Below, one piece after another: positions 1 to 5,080 of a stretch of 5,080 bases of DNA. A model generated the notes under the pieces. That model saw only the letters and a program-made list of their open reading frames with translations. It was not told where the DNA came from and did not search any database. Source of the stretch: an uncultured Christensenellaceae bacterium (GTDB lineage Bacteria; Bacillota; Clostridia; Christensenellales; UBA3700); assembly GCA_902373595.1 (NCBI GenBank), contig CABKMX010000085.1:1-5080 (forward strand), in the 5' to 3' direction. The stretch's first letter is position 1, and each line of letters opens with the position of its first letter. The translations under genes were made by a program, and so were the position numbers.

Positions 1-1
1 G

Positions 2-1606
2 ATAGAATCTGCGCGCTTCGTCTATGAGGAAGATGTTCAAAAGTGGCTCAAAATGATCCAAGGCAACTATATGCCCGTTGACGGATTGAAGCTGGGCGCG
101 GAGCGTCCGCCGATGCCTTTTTCGGACACCACGCTGCTCAACGTGCTGTCGCATACGCTTTGGTTTTTGCCGAACGTCGCGAGCTGCTACGCGATGTACA
201 ACTTGCTCAAACAAAAGCAAAACAGCTTCTTTGACGACTACAAGATCGTCGTATGCGCCGGCTCAAAGGCGGGCATCGGTTTGGACGCGCTGCGCCCCGT
301 GTTGAACGCTATGGGCGATCCGCTCAAAACAAAGACGATCACGCTCTCGTGCGGCAAACTTACGACGGGCGTAACCGTCCGTCCCTGGGCAGGCGTGTTC
401 ATGCTGCGCAACTTAAAATCGCCCGAAACGTACTTTCAGACGGCGTTCCGCGTGCAATCGCCGTGGGAAGTCATAAACGATCACGGGGATAAAGAAGTCA
501 TCAAGCAGGAGTGCTATATCTTCGATTTTGCATTGGAGCGCGCACTGCATCAAATCGCCGACTACTCGTGCCGCTTGAAGGTGGACGACACCTCTCCCGA
601 GCAAAAGGTCGCGGACTTCATTTCATTTTTGCCCGTGCTCGCGTTCGACGGAGCGTCGATGAACCGCATCGACGCGCAAGATATCCTCGACATCACTTAT
701 GCCGGCACGTCGGCGACTCTGCTCGCCAAGCGTTGGCAAACCGCGCTCCTTGTCCATGTCGACAACGACACCTTGAAAAAGCTGCAAAACAATCAAGAGG
801 CAATGGACGCGCTCATGCGGATAGAGGGGTTCCGTTCTTTGAACGCGGAGATACAGACCATCATCAACCGTTCGGAAAAAATCAAAAAGATCAAAAAAGA
901 GGGCGACGGCAAAAAGACTCCGAAAGAGGTGTCCGCCGAAGAAAAAGAGATCAAATCTTTGCGCAAACAAGTGCAGGAAAATTTGCTCAAACTCGCCGCG
1001 CGCATTCCGGCGTTCATGTATTTGACCGACTTCCGCGAGCAGACGATCAAGGACGTGATCACGCAAATCGAGCCGGAATTGTTCTACAAAGTGACCGGGC
1101 TTACAGTCAAAGATTTTGAGACGTTGTGTTCGATAGGGCTCTTTGACCCCGAAAAGATGAATCAAGGCATCTTCGGCTTCCGCAAATACGAAAATTCGAG
1201 TTTGTCCTATACCGGCATCGACAAGCATGCAGGCGAAGCGGTCGGCGGCTGGGATACAGTGCTCAGGCGCGAAGAGTACGACGCGTTGTATTCCAAACAG
1301 CAAGCGACATTGACGGATTTTGAGAAGGCCTTGTTGCCCGGGGCATATCTTGACGACAGCGTCATTGAGCGCCAAGCGTCTGCTCCGGCCGGCGTGAACG
1401 GAGAGAGCGAACAAGGCAAAGACATATGGGAGACGATCCTTGCCAATGTGAAAGCCGGCGACGGCGTCACGCACAAGAAGTTCGGCGACGGCACGATCAC
1501 TTGGATCGGTGTGGATAAAAAGTATTTGAAAGTCAAGTTCGCCGTCGGCGAAAAACAATTCATCTTTCCCGACGCATTTGTGATGGGCTTTTTGTCCTTG
1601 AAATAA
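2..1606 (+). CDS. SF2 (DEAD/DEAH-type) helicase of a restriction-endonuclease-like protein, C-terminal part
   Basis: The reading frame is open from the first complete codon at 2 to TAA at 1604-1606, giving 534 codons. The gene therefore starts upstream, and the ATG at 53 is probably an internal Met. Numbering from that Met, residues 98-112 (LSCGKLTTGVTVRPW) fit helicase motif V, and residues 124-138 (PETYFQTAFRVQSPW) fit motif VI with its Gln and Arg. This is the second RecA-like lobe of an ATP-driven SF2 translocase. A Lys/Glu-rich, probably coiled segment spans about 270-312. Residues 468-517 (GVTHKKFGDGTI followed by alternating hydrophobics) look like the small C-terminal beta-barrel seen at the end of UvrD/PcrA-type helicases. 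From memory, similar proteins are annotated as DEAD/DEAH helicases or GIY-YIG/restriction nucleases; the Walker A, DEAx and nuclease regions would be upstream and are not visible. Cytoplasmic DNA processing or restriction is inferred. The helicase call is firm, the restriction role less so. Confidence 0.8.
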   Translation: MESARFVYEEDVQKWLKMIQGNYMPVDGLKLGAERPPMPFSDTTLLNVLSHTLWFLPNVASCYAMYNLLKQKQNSFFDDYKIVVCAGSKAGIGLDALRPVLNAMGDPLKTKTITLSCGKLTTGVTVRPWAGVFMLRNLKSPETYFQTAFRVQSPWEVINDHGDKEVIKQECYIFDFALERALHQIADYSCRLKVDDTSPEQKVADFISFLPVLAFDGASMNRIDAQDILDITYAGTSATLLAKRWQTALLVHVDNDTLKKLQNNQEAMDALMRIEGFRSLNAEIQTIINRSEKIKKIKKEGDGKKTPKEVSAEEKEIKSLRKQVQENLLKLAARIPAFMYLTDFREQTIKDVITQIEPELFYKVTGLTVKDFETLCSIGLFDPEKMNQGIFGFRKYENSSLSYTGIDKHAGEAVGGWDTVLRREEYDALYSKQQATLTDFEKALLPGAYLDDSVIERQASAPAGVNGESEQGKDIWETILANVKAGDGVTHKKFGDGTITWIGVDKKYLKVKFAVGEKQFIFPDAFVMGFLSLK

Positions 1607-1608
1607 AA

Positions 1609-1636
1609 ATACGACCGAACGCGAGTTCGGTCGTAT
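1609..1636. terminator. Shared intrinsic terminator between convergent genes
   Basis: A perfect 12-bp stem is formed by 1609-1620 (ATACGACCGAAC) and 1625-1636, closed by a GCGA loop of the stable GNRA type. It starts two bases after the helicase stop codon and lies 22 bases beyond the symporter stop. On the minus strand the stem is followed by ATTTTTATTT, a good U-tract, so it should terminate the symporter transcript well. On the plus strand only a weak T-rich run follows, so termination of the helicase message is likely less efficient. Confidence 0.85.
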
Positions 1637-1658
1637 CATTTGTCAATTGAAATTCAAA

Positions 1659-3200
1659 TCAGCACAACATCTTGCGCAGCTTGTCGTACTCTTCCTTTTC
1701 TTCGGGGGTGAAGCCCTCTTCGCCGACTTCTTTGCGCTTGTCGTTGAAGTAGCGGATGCGCGCGAGGCGCTTGTCGGTGACGCGGTAGAGGAGCGACGAG
1801 ACGAAGCCGATCGTGAGCAGCACGGTGACGGCGACCGCGAGCAAAACGCGGATCGCGGTGAGTACGCTGTCGGGCTGTTCGGGGAGAGGTCCGTCGGGGC
1901 TTGCCGGTTCGATGTAGTTCGCCGCGCCGAGCACCCAGCCGACCATACCGGTGCCGAACGCGGTCGCGATCGTGCGCATGAAGGTCATGACGCCGGACAT
2001 ATTGGCGGTGGGGCGATAGCCGAATTTGAGTTCGGCGACGTCGACGGTGTCCGCAAAGACGAGCCACGGCATCGATTGCGCGCCGGCGAAGCCGAAGCCC
2101 ATGATCATCGCAAAGACGGGGATGAGGATGGGGTTCCATTCGGGCTGATAGCACGCCAGCAAGATCGCGCCGATGATGTAGAGCGGAAGCCCCGCGCGGA
2201 ACGCGGCTTGCTTGGAGAACTTCGCCTTGATGACATAGGCGATGAGGATGCCGATCGCCGCGCTGACCATCATCGGACCGATGATCATGATCGAGCCCAT
2301 ATCGATTTGCATAAAGCCGAGGTCTACGACGACTCCGCGCGCCGCGCCGCCGATATAGTTGGTGTAGTATATCGCGAGCGCGCTGACCATGTCGAGCGTG
2401 AGGAACGCGGTGACATACATCAACAGGTGCCAAACGTACGACTTGACGGTGAGGCAGCGGAAGAAGTCCTTGAAGTTGAGTTTTTCCTTTTTGTCGAGGT
2501 CGAACGGCGCGCGCTCCTTGATGAGGAAACCCGCGACGACGAGCGGCACCGCAAAGATCAAGCCGAAGCCGAACACGATGATGAAGTAGAAGTACAGGTA
2601 CGGCATGTCGCCCGAGGTCACTTCCGTCCACAGCAGCGACGGCGCGAGATAGAAGATGCCGGCAGCGACGACGTCGAAGAACAGCTTGTAGGTGTTGGCG
2701 CTGTTGCGCTGCTTGTAGTCCATCGAGATGTCCGAACTCATCGCCATGTACGGCACTTGCGACAGCGACGAGATGGAAGTGTAGACGATGTAGGCAAAGA
2801 CCATCCACACCACTTTGGACGTCGCGCCAAAGCCGGCGATCGGGGCGAACAAGAACGCCAATCCGAACGGGATCAACGCGCCGCCGATGATCATGTACGG
2901 CTTGCGCCTGCCCAACTTGGACCAACGTGTGTTGTCGGAGATGATGCCCATCGACGGGTCGATGATCGCGTCCCAGATCTTTGAGACCATGATCACGGTA
3001 CCTGCGACCGCGGCGTCGATGCCGATGATGTCGGTGAAGAAGGCGAGAAGAATGACGCTGATGAACGCCGCCTGCCCACCGCCGAACAAGTCGGCTGCGC
3101 CATAGATGATCTTTTCCTTTTTGGGAATGATGTCCTCGGGGCGGCAGGTGTCTTGCGATCGATCGGGAGCGACGCTCTTTGTCGTGTCCTGAGTGTCCAT
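1659..3200 (-). CDS. GPH-family (MelB-like) sugar:cation symporter, MFS superfamily
   Basis: A complete 513-residue integral membrane protein with about twelve hydrophobic segments, the first near residues 43-60. It belongs to the glycoside-pentoside-hexuronide:cation symporter family (MFS_2), which imports sugars or glycosides with Na+ or H+. Family signatures are visible: KIWDAIIDP at 74-82, whose Asp77 and Asp81 match the cation-site pair Asp55/Asp59 of MelB; the cytoplasmic loop RWSKLGRRKP at 92-101; SQVPYMAM at 147-154; and PWLVFADTVDVAELKFGYR at 378-396. A charged 30-residue N-terminal tail and a charged C-terminal tail (about 474-513) should be cytoplasmic. The start is fixed by AGGAGGAA five bases upstream. 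The gene appears monocistronic, with its own promoter and terminator and no glycosidase beside it, so the substrate cannot be predicted. At the usual helix XI Lys position (as in FxRK motifs) I see FMRT (407-410), and MelB Asn58 corresponds to Ile80. The family is secure and the substrate unknown. Confidence 0.93.
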   Translation of the reverse strand: MDTQDTTKSVAPDRSQDTCRPEDIIPKKEKIIYGAADLFGGGQAAFISVILLAFFTDIIGIDAAVAGTVIMVSKIWDAIIDPSMGIISDNTRWSKLGRRKPYMIIGGALIPFGLAFLFAPIAGFGATSKVVWMVFAYIVYTSISSLSQVPYMAMSSDISMDYKQRNSANTYKLFFDVVAAGIFYLAPSLLWTEVTSGDMPYLYFYFIIVFGFGLIFAVPLVVAGFLIKERAPFDLDKKEKLNFKDFFRCLTVKSYVWHLLMYVTAFLTLDMVSALAIYYTNYIGGAARGVVVDLGFMQIDMGSIMIIGPMMVSAAIGILIAYVIKAKFSKQAAFRAGLPLYIIGAILLACYQPEWNPILIPVFAMIMGFGFAGAQSMPWLVFADTVDVAELKFGYRPTANMSGVMTFMRTIATAFGTGMVGWVLGAANYIEPASPDGPLPEQPDSVLTAIRVLLAVAVTVLLTIGFVSSLLYRVTDKRLARIRYFNDKRKEVGEEGFTPEEKEEYDKLRKMLC

Positions 3201-3204
3201 AAAG

Positions 3205-3212
3205 TTCCTCCT
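3205..3212 (-). promoter_or_regulatory. Ribosome binding site of the symporter gene
   Basis: On the minus strand this reads AGGAGGAA, a near-perfect Shine-Dalgarno sequence, followed by four bases (CTTT, 3201-3204) before the ATG at 3198-3200. It decides the start codon of the symporter over possible downstream Met codons and excludes a start further upstream. Confidence 0.85.
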
Positions 3213-3241
3213 GTTGTGATGCCAAAGACTTGGACAATTCG

Positions 3242-3271
3242 ATTATAACATATCCCCGTGCCCATACGCAA
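3242..3271 (-). promoter_or_regulatory. Promoter of the symporter gene (extended -10)
   Basis: On the minus strand the -10 box TATAAT lies at 3242-3247 and is preceded by TGT, giving the extended -10 form TGnTATAAT. The best -35 candidate is TTGCGT at 3266-3271 with an 18-bp spacer. This is a weak -35, which the extended -10 would compensate. Predicted transcription start is near 3235, leaving a 5' leader of about 35 bases. A small dyad CCAAAGACTTGG (3222-3233) lies just downstream of the predicted start and could be an operator. Confidence 0.7.
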
Positions 3272-3701
3272 CGCAAGCGCGCACATTAAATCAAAATATC
3301 ACACCCCCGCGGCGGACAAAACGATTTGCCGAGTGAAATATTATAGACGAAGTGCGCCAATTAAATTTGCTTGCCAAAGCGGTGGACAAAACTCGATGTC
3401 GCGAGAATAATAACGGGGGAGTGTCGCTTCGCGATCAAAAATTGTTTCAAAATGCGGTGGACAAACTCGGCTTTGCAGAGAAATATATAAGAGACTTTGA
3501 AAAGTCAAAAGAACGGGCGAAGTGTTTATTGATGTCAAAATGCGTCAAAATAATCGATAATAATTGATAATACTCAATAAAACAGGAAAGAGCCGCCGCA
3601 TGCGAAGTCGGGCGTTTCGGAAAGCAATGGTGGAGACATAATCGAGGCATTTGAGGCGCAAAGCGCGTTGTAAAAGTTTCGGAAGTTCAAAAAGGGCGGC
3701 G
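3272..3701. other. Intergenic region without a convincing gene
   Basis: About 430 bases separate the symporter promoter from the Xre stop codon. The stretch is more AT-rich than the flanking genes. It holds three degenerate direct repeats (listed separately). A GTG-initiated 71-codon frame at 3352-3567 (+) runs through repeats two and three, but it has no Shine-Dalgarno site and its repeat sections are explained by the DNA repeat. A 30-codon open stretch at 3581-3670 (+) has protein-like composition (AKSGVSESNGGDIIEAFEA) but no start codon and stops on both sides, so it may be a decayed fragment or part of another dispersed repeat. No RNA gene was recognised. Confidence 0.6.
3309..3494. repeat. 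Three degenerate direct repeats, GCGGYGGACAAA-type
   Basis: GCGGCGGACAAAAC starts at 3309, GCGGTGGACAAAACTCG at 3379 and GCGGTGGACAAACTCG at 3454, spaced 70 and 75 bases apart. After the conserved head, each copy continues with a GC-rich bit ending in GAG (CCGAG, CGCGAG, GCAGAG) and then an AT-rich run (AAATATTATA, AATAATAAC, AAATATATAAG). The second and third copies are also preceded by a similar AT-rich lead-in ending in CAAA. A further TCAAAATGCG at 3535-3544 matches the sequence entering copy three (3447-3456). Copies two and three contain small CTCG...GAG hairpins with differing loops. The spacing is regular but the sequence between is not conserved enough for a CRISPR array. Function unknown. 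Confidence 0.6.
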
Positions 3702-3923
3702 TCAATCGACGGGGTTGCCGTTTTCGTCCCTCAAACCGAGCAAAAAGTCGCTGTCCACGCCGAAGTATTTCGCGAGCTTGACGATCATCGACGCGACCGG
3801 CTCCGTCTTGGACAACTCCCATTTTGCGATTGCCGATTGACTGATCTTCAACTCGTCGGCGAGTTGCTGTTGACTCAATCCGCGGTCGGTGCGTAATTCT
3901 TTTAAGGTCTCGCCGAATATCAT
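3702..3923 (-). CDS. Small Xre-family HTH transcriptional regulator
   Basis: A complete 73-residue, single-domain DNA-binding protein. Residues 3-60 form the five-helix lambda-repressor/Cro-like fold (HTH_3). GLSQQQLADELKI at 15-27 gives helix 2 and the turn, and SQSAIAKWE at 28-36 is the recognition helix. EPVASMIVKLAKYFGVDSDFLLG (41-63) is the usual closing pair of helices. There is no oligomerisation, peptidase or ligand domain, so it probably acts as a homodimer. The ATG at 3921-3923 is the only good start: the next in-frame codons upstream reach a stop, and no clear Shine-Dalgarno precedes it (the leader reads CAAATTTTT), so translation may be weak. It is divergent from the lipoprotein gene, and two tandem dyads lie between its predicted transcription start and its start codon. 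Autorepression and control of the lipoprotein are inferred from this layout. No clear terminator follows the gene. Confidence 0.9.
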   Translation of the reverse strand: MIFGETLKELRTDRGLSQQQLADELKISQSAIAKWELSKTEPVASMIVKLAKYFGVDSDFLLGLRDENGNPVD

Positions 3924-3942
3924 AAAAATTTGATAACAAAAT

Positions 3943-3960
3943 CAAGTCTTATAGTACTTG
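3943..3960. promoter_or_regulatory. Candidate Xre operator O1
   Basis: CAAGTCTTATAGTACTTG is an 18-bp dyad with outer arms CAAGT/ACTTG and inner TA/TA, so seven of nine position pairs are complementary. It lies within the predicted 5' leader of xre and is related to the adjacent O2, to which it is aligned at a 19-bp step (about two helical turns). Binding by the neighbouring Xre protein is inferred from position and symmetry. Confidence 0.6.
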
Positions 3961-3961
3961 T

Positions 3962-3979
3962 CAAGTCCTAAAAGACTTA
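3962..3979. promoter_or_regulatory. Candidate Xre operator O2
   Basis: CAAGTCCTAAAAGACTTA repeats the O1 pattern: AAGTC and GACTT arms separated by six bases. It starts 19 bases after O1 begins, almost touching it. It ends four bases before the -35 box of the lipoprotein promoter (centre near -47 relative to that predicted start) and lies at the very start of the predicted xre transcript. Occupancy would block xre and could either help or hinder polymerase at the lipoprotein promoter. Confidence 0.6.
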
Positions 3980-3982
3980 TTG

Positions 3983-4011
3983 TTGACAATATAACAAATA
4001 TGTATTATAAT
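3983..4011 (+). promoter_or_regulatory. Consensus promoter of the lipoprotein gene
   Basis: TTGACA at 3983-3988 and TATAAT at 4006-4011 are separated by exactly 17 bp, a perfect match to the housekeeping sigma consensus. Predicted transcription start is near 4018, giving a leader of about 57 bases. A short perfect palindrome, ATTGTTGACAAT (3979-3990), covers the -35 box and could be another regulator site. Confidence 0.85.
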
Positions 4012-4016
4012 GTAAA
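3988..4016 (-). promoter_or_regulatory. Promoter of the xre gene, overlapping the divergent one
   Basis: On the minus strand TTTACA (4011-4016) and TATATT (3988-3993) are separated by 17 bp, and the -10 is preceded by TGT, giving an extended -10. Predicted start is near 3981, leaving a leader of about 58 bases that contains both dyads. Each -10 of the divergent pair overlaps or abuts the other's -35, so two polymerases could not occupy both promoters at once. Confidence 0.6.
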
Positions 4017-4029
4017 TTAAGAATGTTGC

Positions 4030-4047
4030 GTGCGTGCGCGCATGCAC
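4030..4047 (+). repeat. GC-rich dyad in the lipoprotein 5' leader
   Basis: GTGCGTGCGCGCATGCAC is an 18-bp inverted repeat with a single G/T mismatch (a G-U pair in RNA). It lies about 12 bases after the predicted transcription start and 14 bases before the Shine-Dalgarno site. As RNA it would form a 5' hairpin of about seven pairs around a CGCG centre, which could stabilise the message. As DNA it could also bind a protein. Confidence 0.45.
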
Positions 4048-4060
4048 TCCAAAGATTTCG

Positions 4061-4067
4061 AAAGGAG
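4061..4067 (+). promoter_or_regulatory. Ribosome binding site of the lipoprotein gene
   Basis: AAAGGAG lies seven bases before the ATG at 4075-4077. This strong site fixes the start, which leads directly into a signal peptide. Confidence 0.85.
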
Positions 4068-4074
4068 AAAAGGT

Positions 4075-5080
4075 ATGAAGAAGTTTTATTCGCTTTTGGT
4101 CATTGCGCTCGTAGCGGTTATGGCGTTCACGCTGTTCGCGGCGTGCGACGACCCGGACGACGGCGGCGAAAAGCAACCGATTCAAGTCGAAGGTAAGGTG
4201 TTTGTGTTCGACAGAACGGAAGCGTCCGTAATTCCCGGCAAAGAAGCCGCGCTTGAAGCGTATATCGCCGAGATGGGCAATCCCGAGATTGCAACAGTAG
4301 ACGACTTTTTGAAAATGGTGGCTGCAGGATACGACGAGTCGTTTGCCGGCGAGAAATTTGTATTCTATCAAGGCGTCGTATATATGCCTGACGCCTTTGA
4401 ATTCACTCAAGACGGCGAGACGGTATCGATTGAAGGTTTCGAAGCAGGAGAATCGGTAGAAAGTTATAAATTCCGCGTCCAAGGCGAAGAGTTTGTAATT
4501 GAGTTTACCACCGGCGAGGATGAGGCGTTGGTTGTGCTCAAGTTTATCTTCGCATACGACCGAGACGCAACGCAGGCGGATGTGCCGGGCGGAGAGACTC
4601 CGGGCGGTGAAGAAACCCCCGGCGGAGGAGAGACCCCGGGCGGTGAAGAAACCCCCGGCGGCGAAGAGACTCCCGGCGGCGAGGAGCAGCCGATTCAAGT
4701 CGAAGGCAAGGTGTTTGTGTTCGACAGAGCGGAGGCGTCCGCAATTCCCGGCAAAGAAGCAGCGCTTGAAGCGTATATCACCGAAATGGGCGATCCCGAA
4801 ATCGCAACAGTAGACGACTACCTGGAAATGATTATTGCGCTATACGACAAGGTGTATTACGGACTGGAATTTGTATTTTATCAAGGCGTTGCATATTATA
4901 GGTCTTACGCCTGGGAATTCACTCAGGACGGCGAAGCGGTTTTGATTGAAGCTTTCGAACTAGAGGTAGAAAGATTTAAATTCCGCGTCCAAGGCGACGA
5001 GTTTGTAGTAGGGAATGACATCAATGAGGATGAGGCGTTGGTTGTGCTCAAGTTTATCTTCGCATACGACCGAGACGCAA
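4075..5080 (+). CDS. Repeat-containing secreted lipoprotein, 3' end missing
   Basis: The frame is open from ATG at 4075 to the window end (335 codons), so the gene continues beyond. Residues 1-23 (MKKFYSLLV...FTLFAA) are a lipoprotein signal peptide with charged head and hydrophobic core. Cys24 in LFAAC is the lipobox cysteine, so the protein should be lipid-anchored on the outer face of the membrane. An acidic spacer (DDPDDGGEK) follows. Domain A spans 34-165 and domain B spans 205-335; both begin QPIQVEGKVFVFDR and end EDEALVVLKFIFAYDRDA. By hand count about 96 of 132 positions are identical. Alternating hydrophobic residues and Gly/Asp turns suggest mainly beta structure after a helical segment (GKEAALEAYI), a lipocalin-like or small beta domain at best. 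I recognise no enzyme motif. Residues 171-204 are a Pro-Gly-Glu-Thr linker. Its consensus promoter, divergent from xre, suggests strong but regulated expression. Function unknown; surface or envelope role inferred. Confidence 0.85.
   Translation, partial: MKKFYSLLVIALVAVMAFTLFAACDDPDDGGEKQPIQVEGKVFVFDRTEASVIPGKEAALEAYIAEMGNPEIATVDDFLKMVAAGYDESFAGEKFVFYQGVVYMPDAFEFTQDGETVSIEGFEAGESVESYKFRVQGEEFVIEFTTGEDEALVVLKFIFAYDRDATQADVPGGETPGGEETPGGGETPGGEETPGGEETPGGEEQPIQVEGKVFVFDRAEASAIPGKEAALEAYITEMGDPEIATVDDYLEMIIALYDKVYYGLEFVFYQGVAYYRSYAWEFTQDGEAVLIEAFELEVERFKFRVQGDEFVVGNDINEDEALVVLKFIFAYDRDA
4174..4569 (+). repeat. Lipoprotein domain repeat, copy A
   Basis: A 396-base unit coding for 132 residues, repeated at 4687-5079. 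The two copies agree best at their ends. The last 55 bases (4516-4570) match 5026-5080 exactly, while the middle (around residues 83-100 of the protein) differs strongly. Confidence 0.9.
4585..4686 (+). repeat. In-frame PGGEET tandem repeat linker
   Basis: Six units of roughly 18 bases encode PGGET, PGGEET, PGGGET, PGGEET, PGGEET and PGGEE, 34 residues in all. The sequence should be extended, acidic and disordered, holding the two domains apart as surface-protein spacers do. The in-frame 18-base period makes copy-number change by slippage possible without breaking the frame. Confidence 0.9.
4687..5079 (+). repeat. Lipoprotein domain repeat, copy B
   Basis: A 393-base copy of the unit at 4174-4569, one residue shorter overall after a two-residue loss and a one-residue gain. 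It ends at the same DRDA point where copy A leads into ATQADVPGGE, and the window stops one base later, so whether another linker and domain follow cannot be seen. Confidence 0.9.

Noticed and set aside
623..1639. 338-codon minus-strand frame
   Set aside because: Antisense shadow of the helicase gene with no start signal or recognisable domain.
1647..2984. 445-codon open frame on the plus strand
   Set aside because: It lies antisense to the symporter gene. Its product is a low-complexity string of Arg, Asp, Glu and His typical of a shadow frame, whereas the minus-strand frame has clear family motifs and an RBS.
1654..3276. 540-codon minus-strand frame overlapping the symporter
   Set aside because: It is another frame of the same strand, rich in Arg/His with no domain; the symporter frame explains the sequence.
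3309..3494. CRISPR array
   Set aside because: Only three degenerate copies exist, with no conserved full-length repeat, irregular 70/75 spacing and no cas gene.
3352..3567. 71-codon GTG-started frame (RQLNLLAKAVDKTRC...)
   Set aside because: No Shine-Dalgarno or promoter was seen, and its internal similarity (AVDKT, AVDKL) follows from the DNA direct repeats. A real small protein cannot be fully excluded.
3656..3666. GCGC-AAA-GCGC hairpin as the xre terminator
   Set aside because: The stem is only 4 bp and no T-run follows it on the minus strand.
3943..3979. C-protein boxes of a restriction-modification controller
   Set aside because: The half-sites are AAGTC...GACTT, the reverse orientation of the usual GACT...AGTC controller boxes, and the restriction-type gene is distant and complete with its own 3' end. 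A generic Xre operator is the simpler reading.
3961..4698. 245-codon minus-strand frame over the lipoprotein
   Set aside because: Its repetitive N-terminus is the complement of the PGGEET linker and it runs through both promoters. The plus-strand lipoprotein has a signal peptide, RBS and promoter.

Overview
The window reads as a bacterial chromosome segment, most likely from a low-to-mid GC Bacillota (Clostridia-type, possibly an uncultured gut lineage). The signs are purine-rich Shine-Dalgarno sites, consensus sigma-A-type promoters, a GPH-family sugar symporter, and a short signal-peptide lipoprotein with a Pro-Gly-Glu-rich linker. The taxonomic guess is inference. No rRNA, tRNA, CRISPR array or insertion sequence was recognised.

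Layout, left to right. (1) Positions 2-1606 (+) hold the C-terminal 534 codons of a large superfamily 2 helicase of the restriction-enzyme type. The N-terminal part, with motif I and any nuclease domain, lies outside the window. (2) A 12-bp perfect hairpin with a GCGA loop (1609-1636) lies between this gene and the convergent one and probably terminates transcription for both. (3) Positions 1659-3200 (-) hold a complete MelB-like GPH sugar:cation symporter with its own RBS and an extended -10 promoter, apparently transcribed alone. (4) About 430 bp (3272-3701) has no convincing gene but contains three degenerate direct copies of a roughly 70-75 bp unit beginning GCGGYGGACAAA. (5) Positions 3702-3923 (-) hold a small complete Xre-type repressor. 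(6) Positions 3924-4074 form a dense divergent control region with two overlapping back-to-back promoters and two tandem 18-bp dyads. (7) From 4075 (+) to the end of the window runs a secreted lipoprotein, incomplete at its 3' end. It is built from two copies of a ~132-residue domain joined by a six-copy PGGEET linker.

How they may work together: the Xre protein and the lipoprotein look like a regulator and target sharing one control region. Both dyads lie inside the start of the xre transcript and immediately upstream of the lipoprotein -35 box, a layout suited to autorepression with possible control of the lipoprotein. The repeat-built lipoprotein and its control region are the most unusual part of the window. 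The helicase and the symporter appear to be ordinary neighbours. No complete new defence or mobile system can be demonstrated here.
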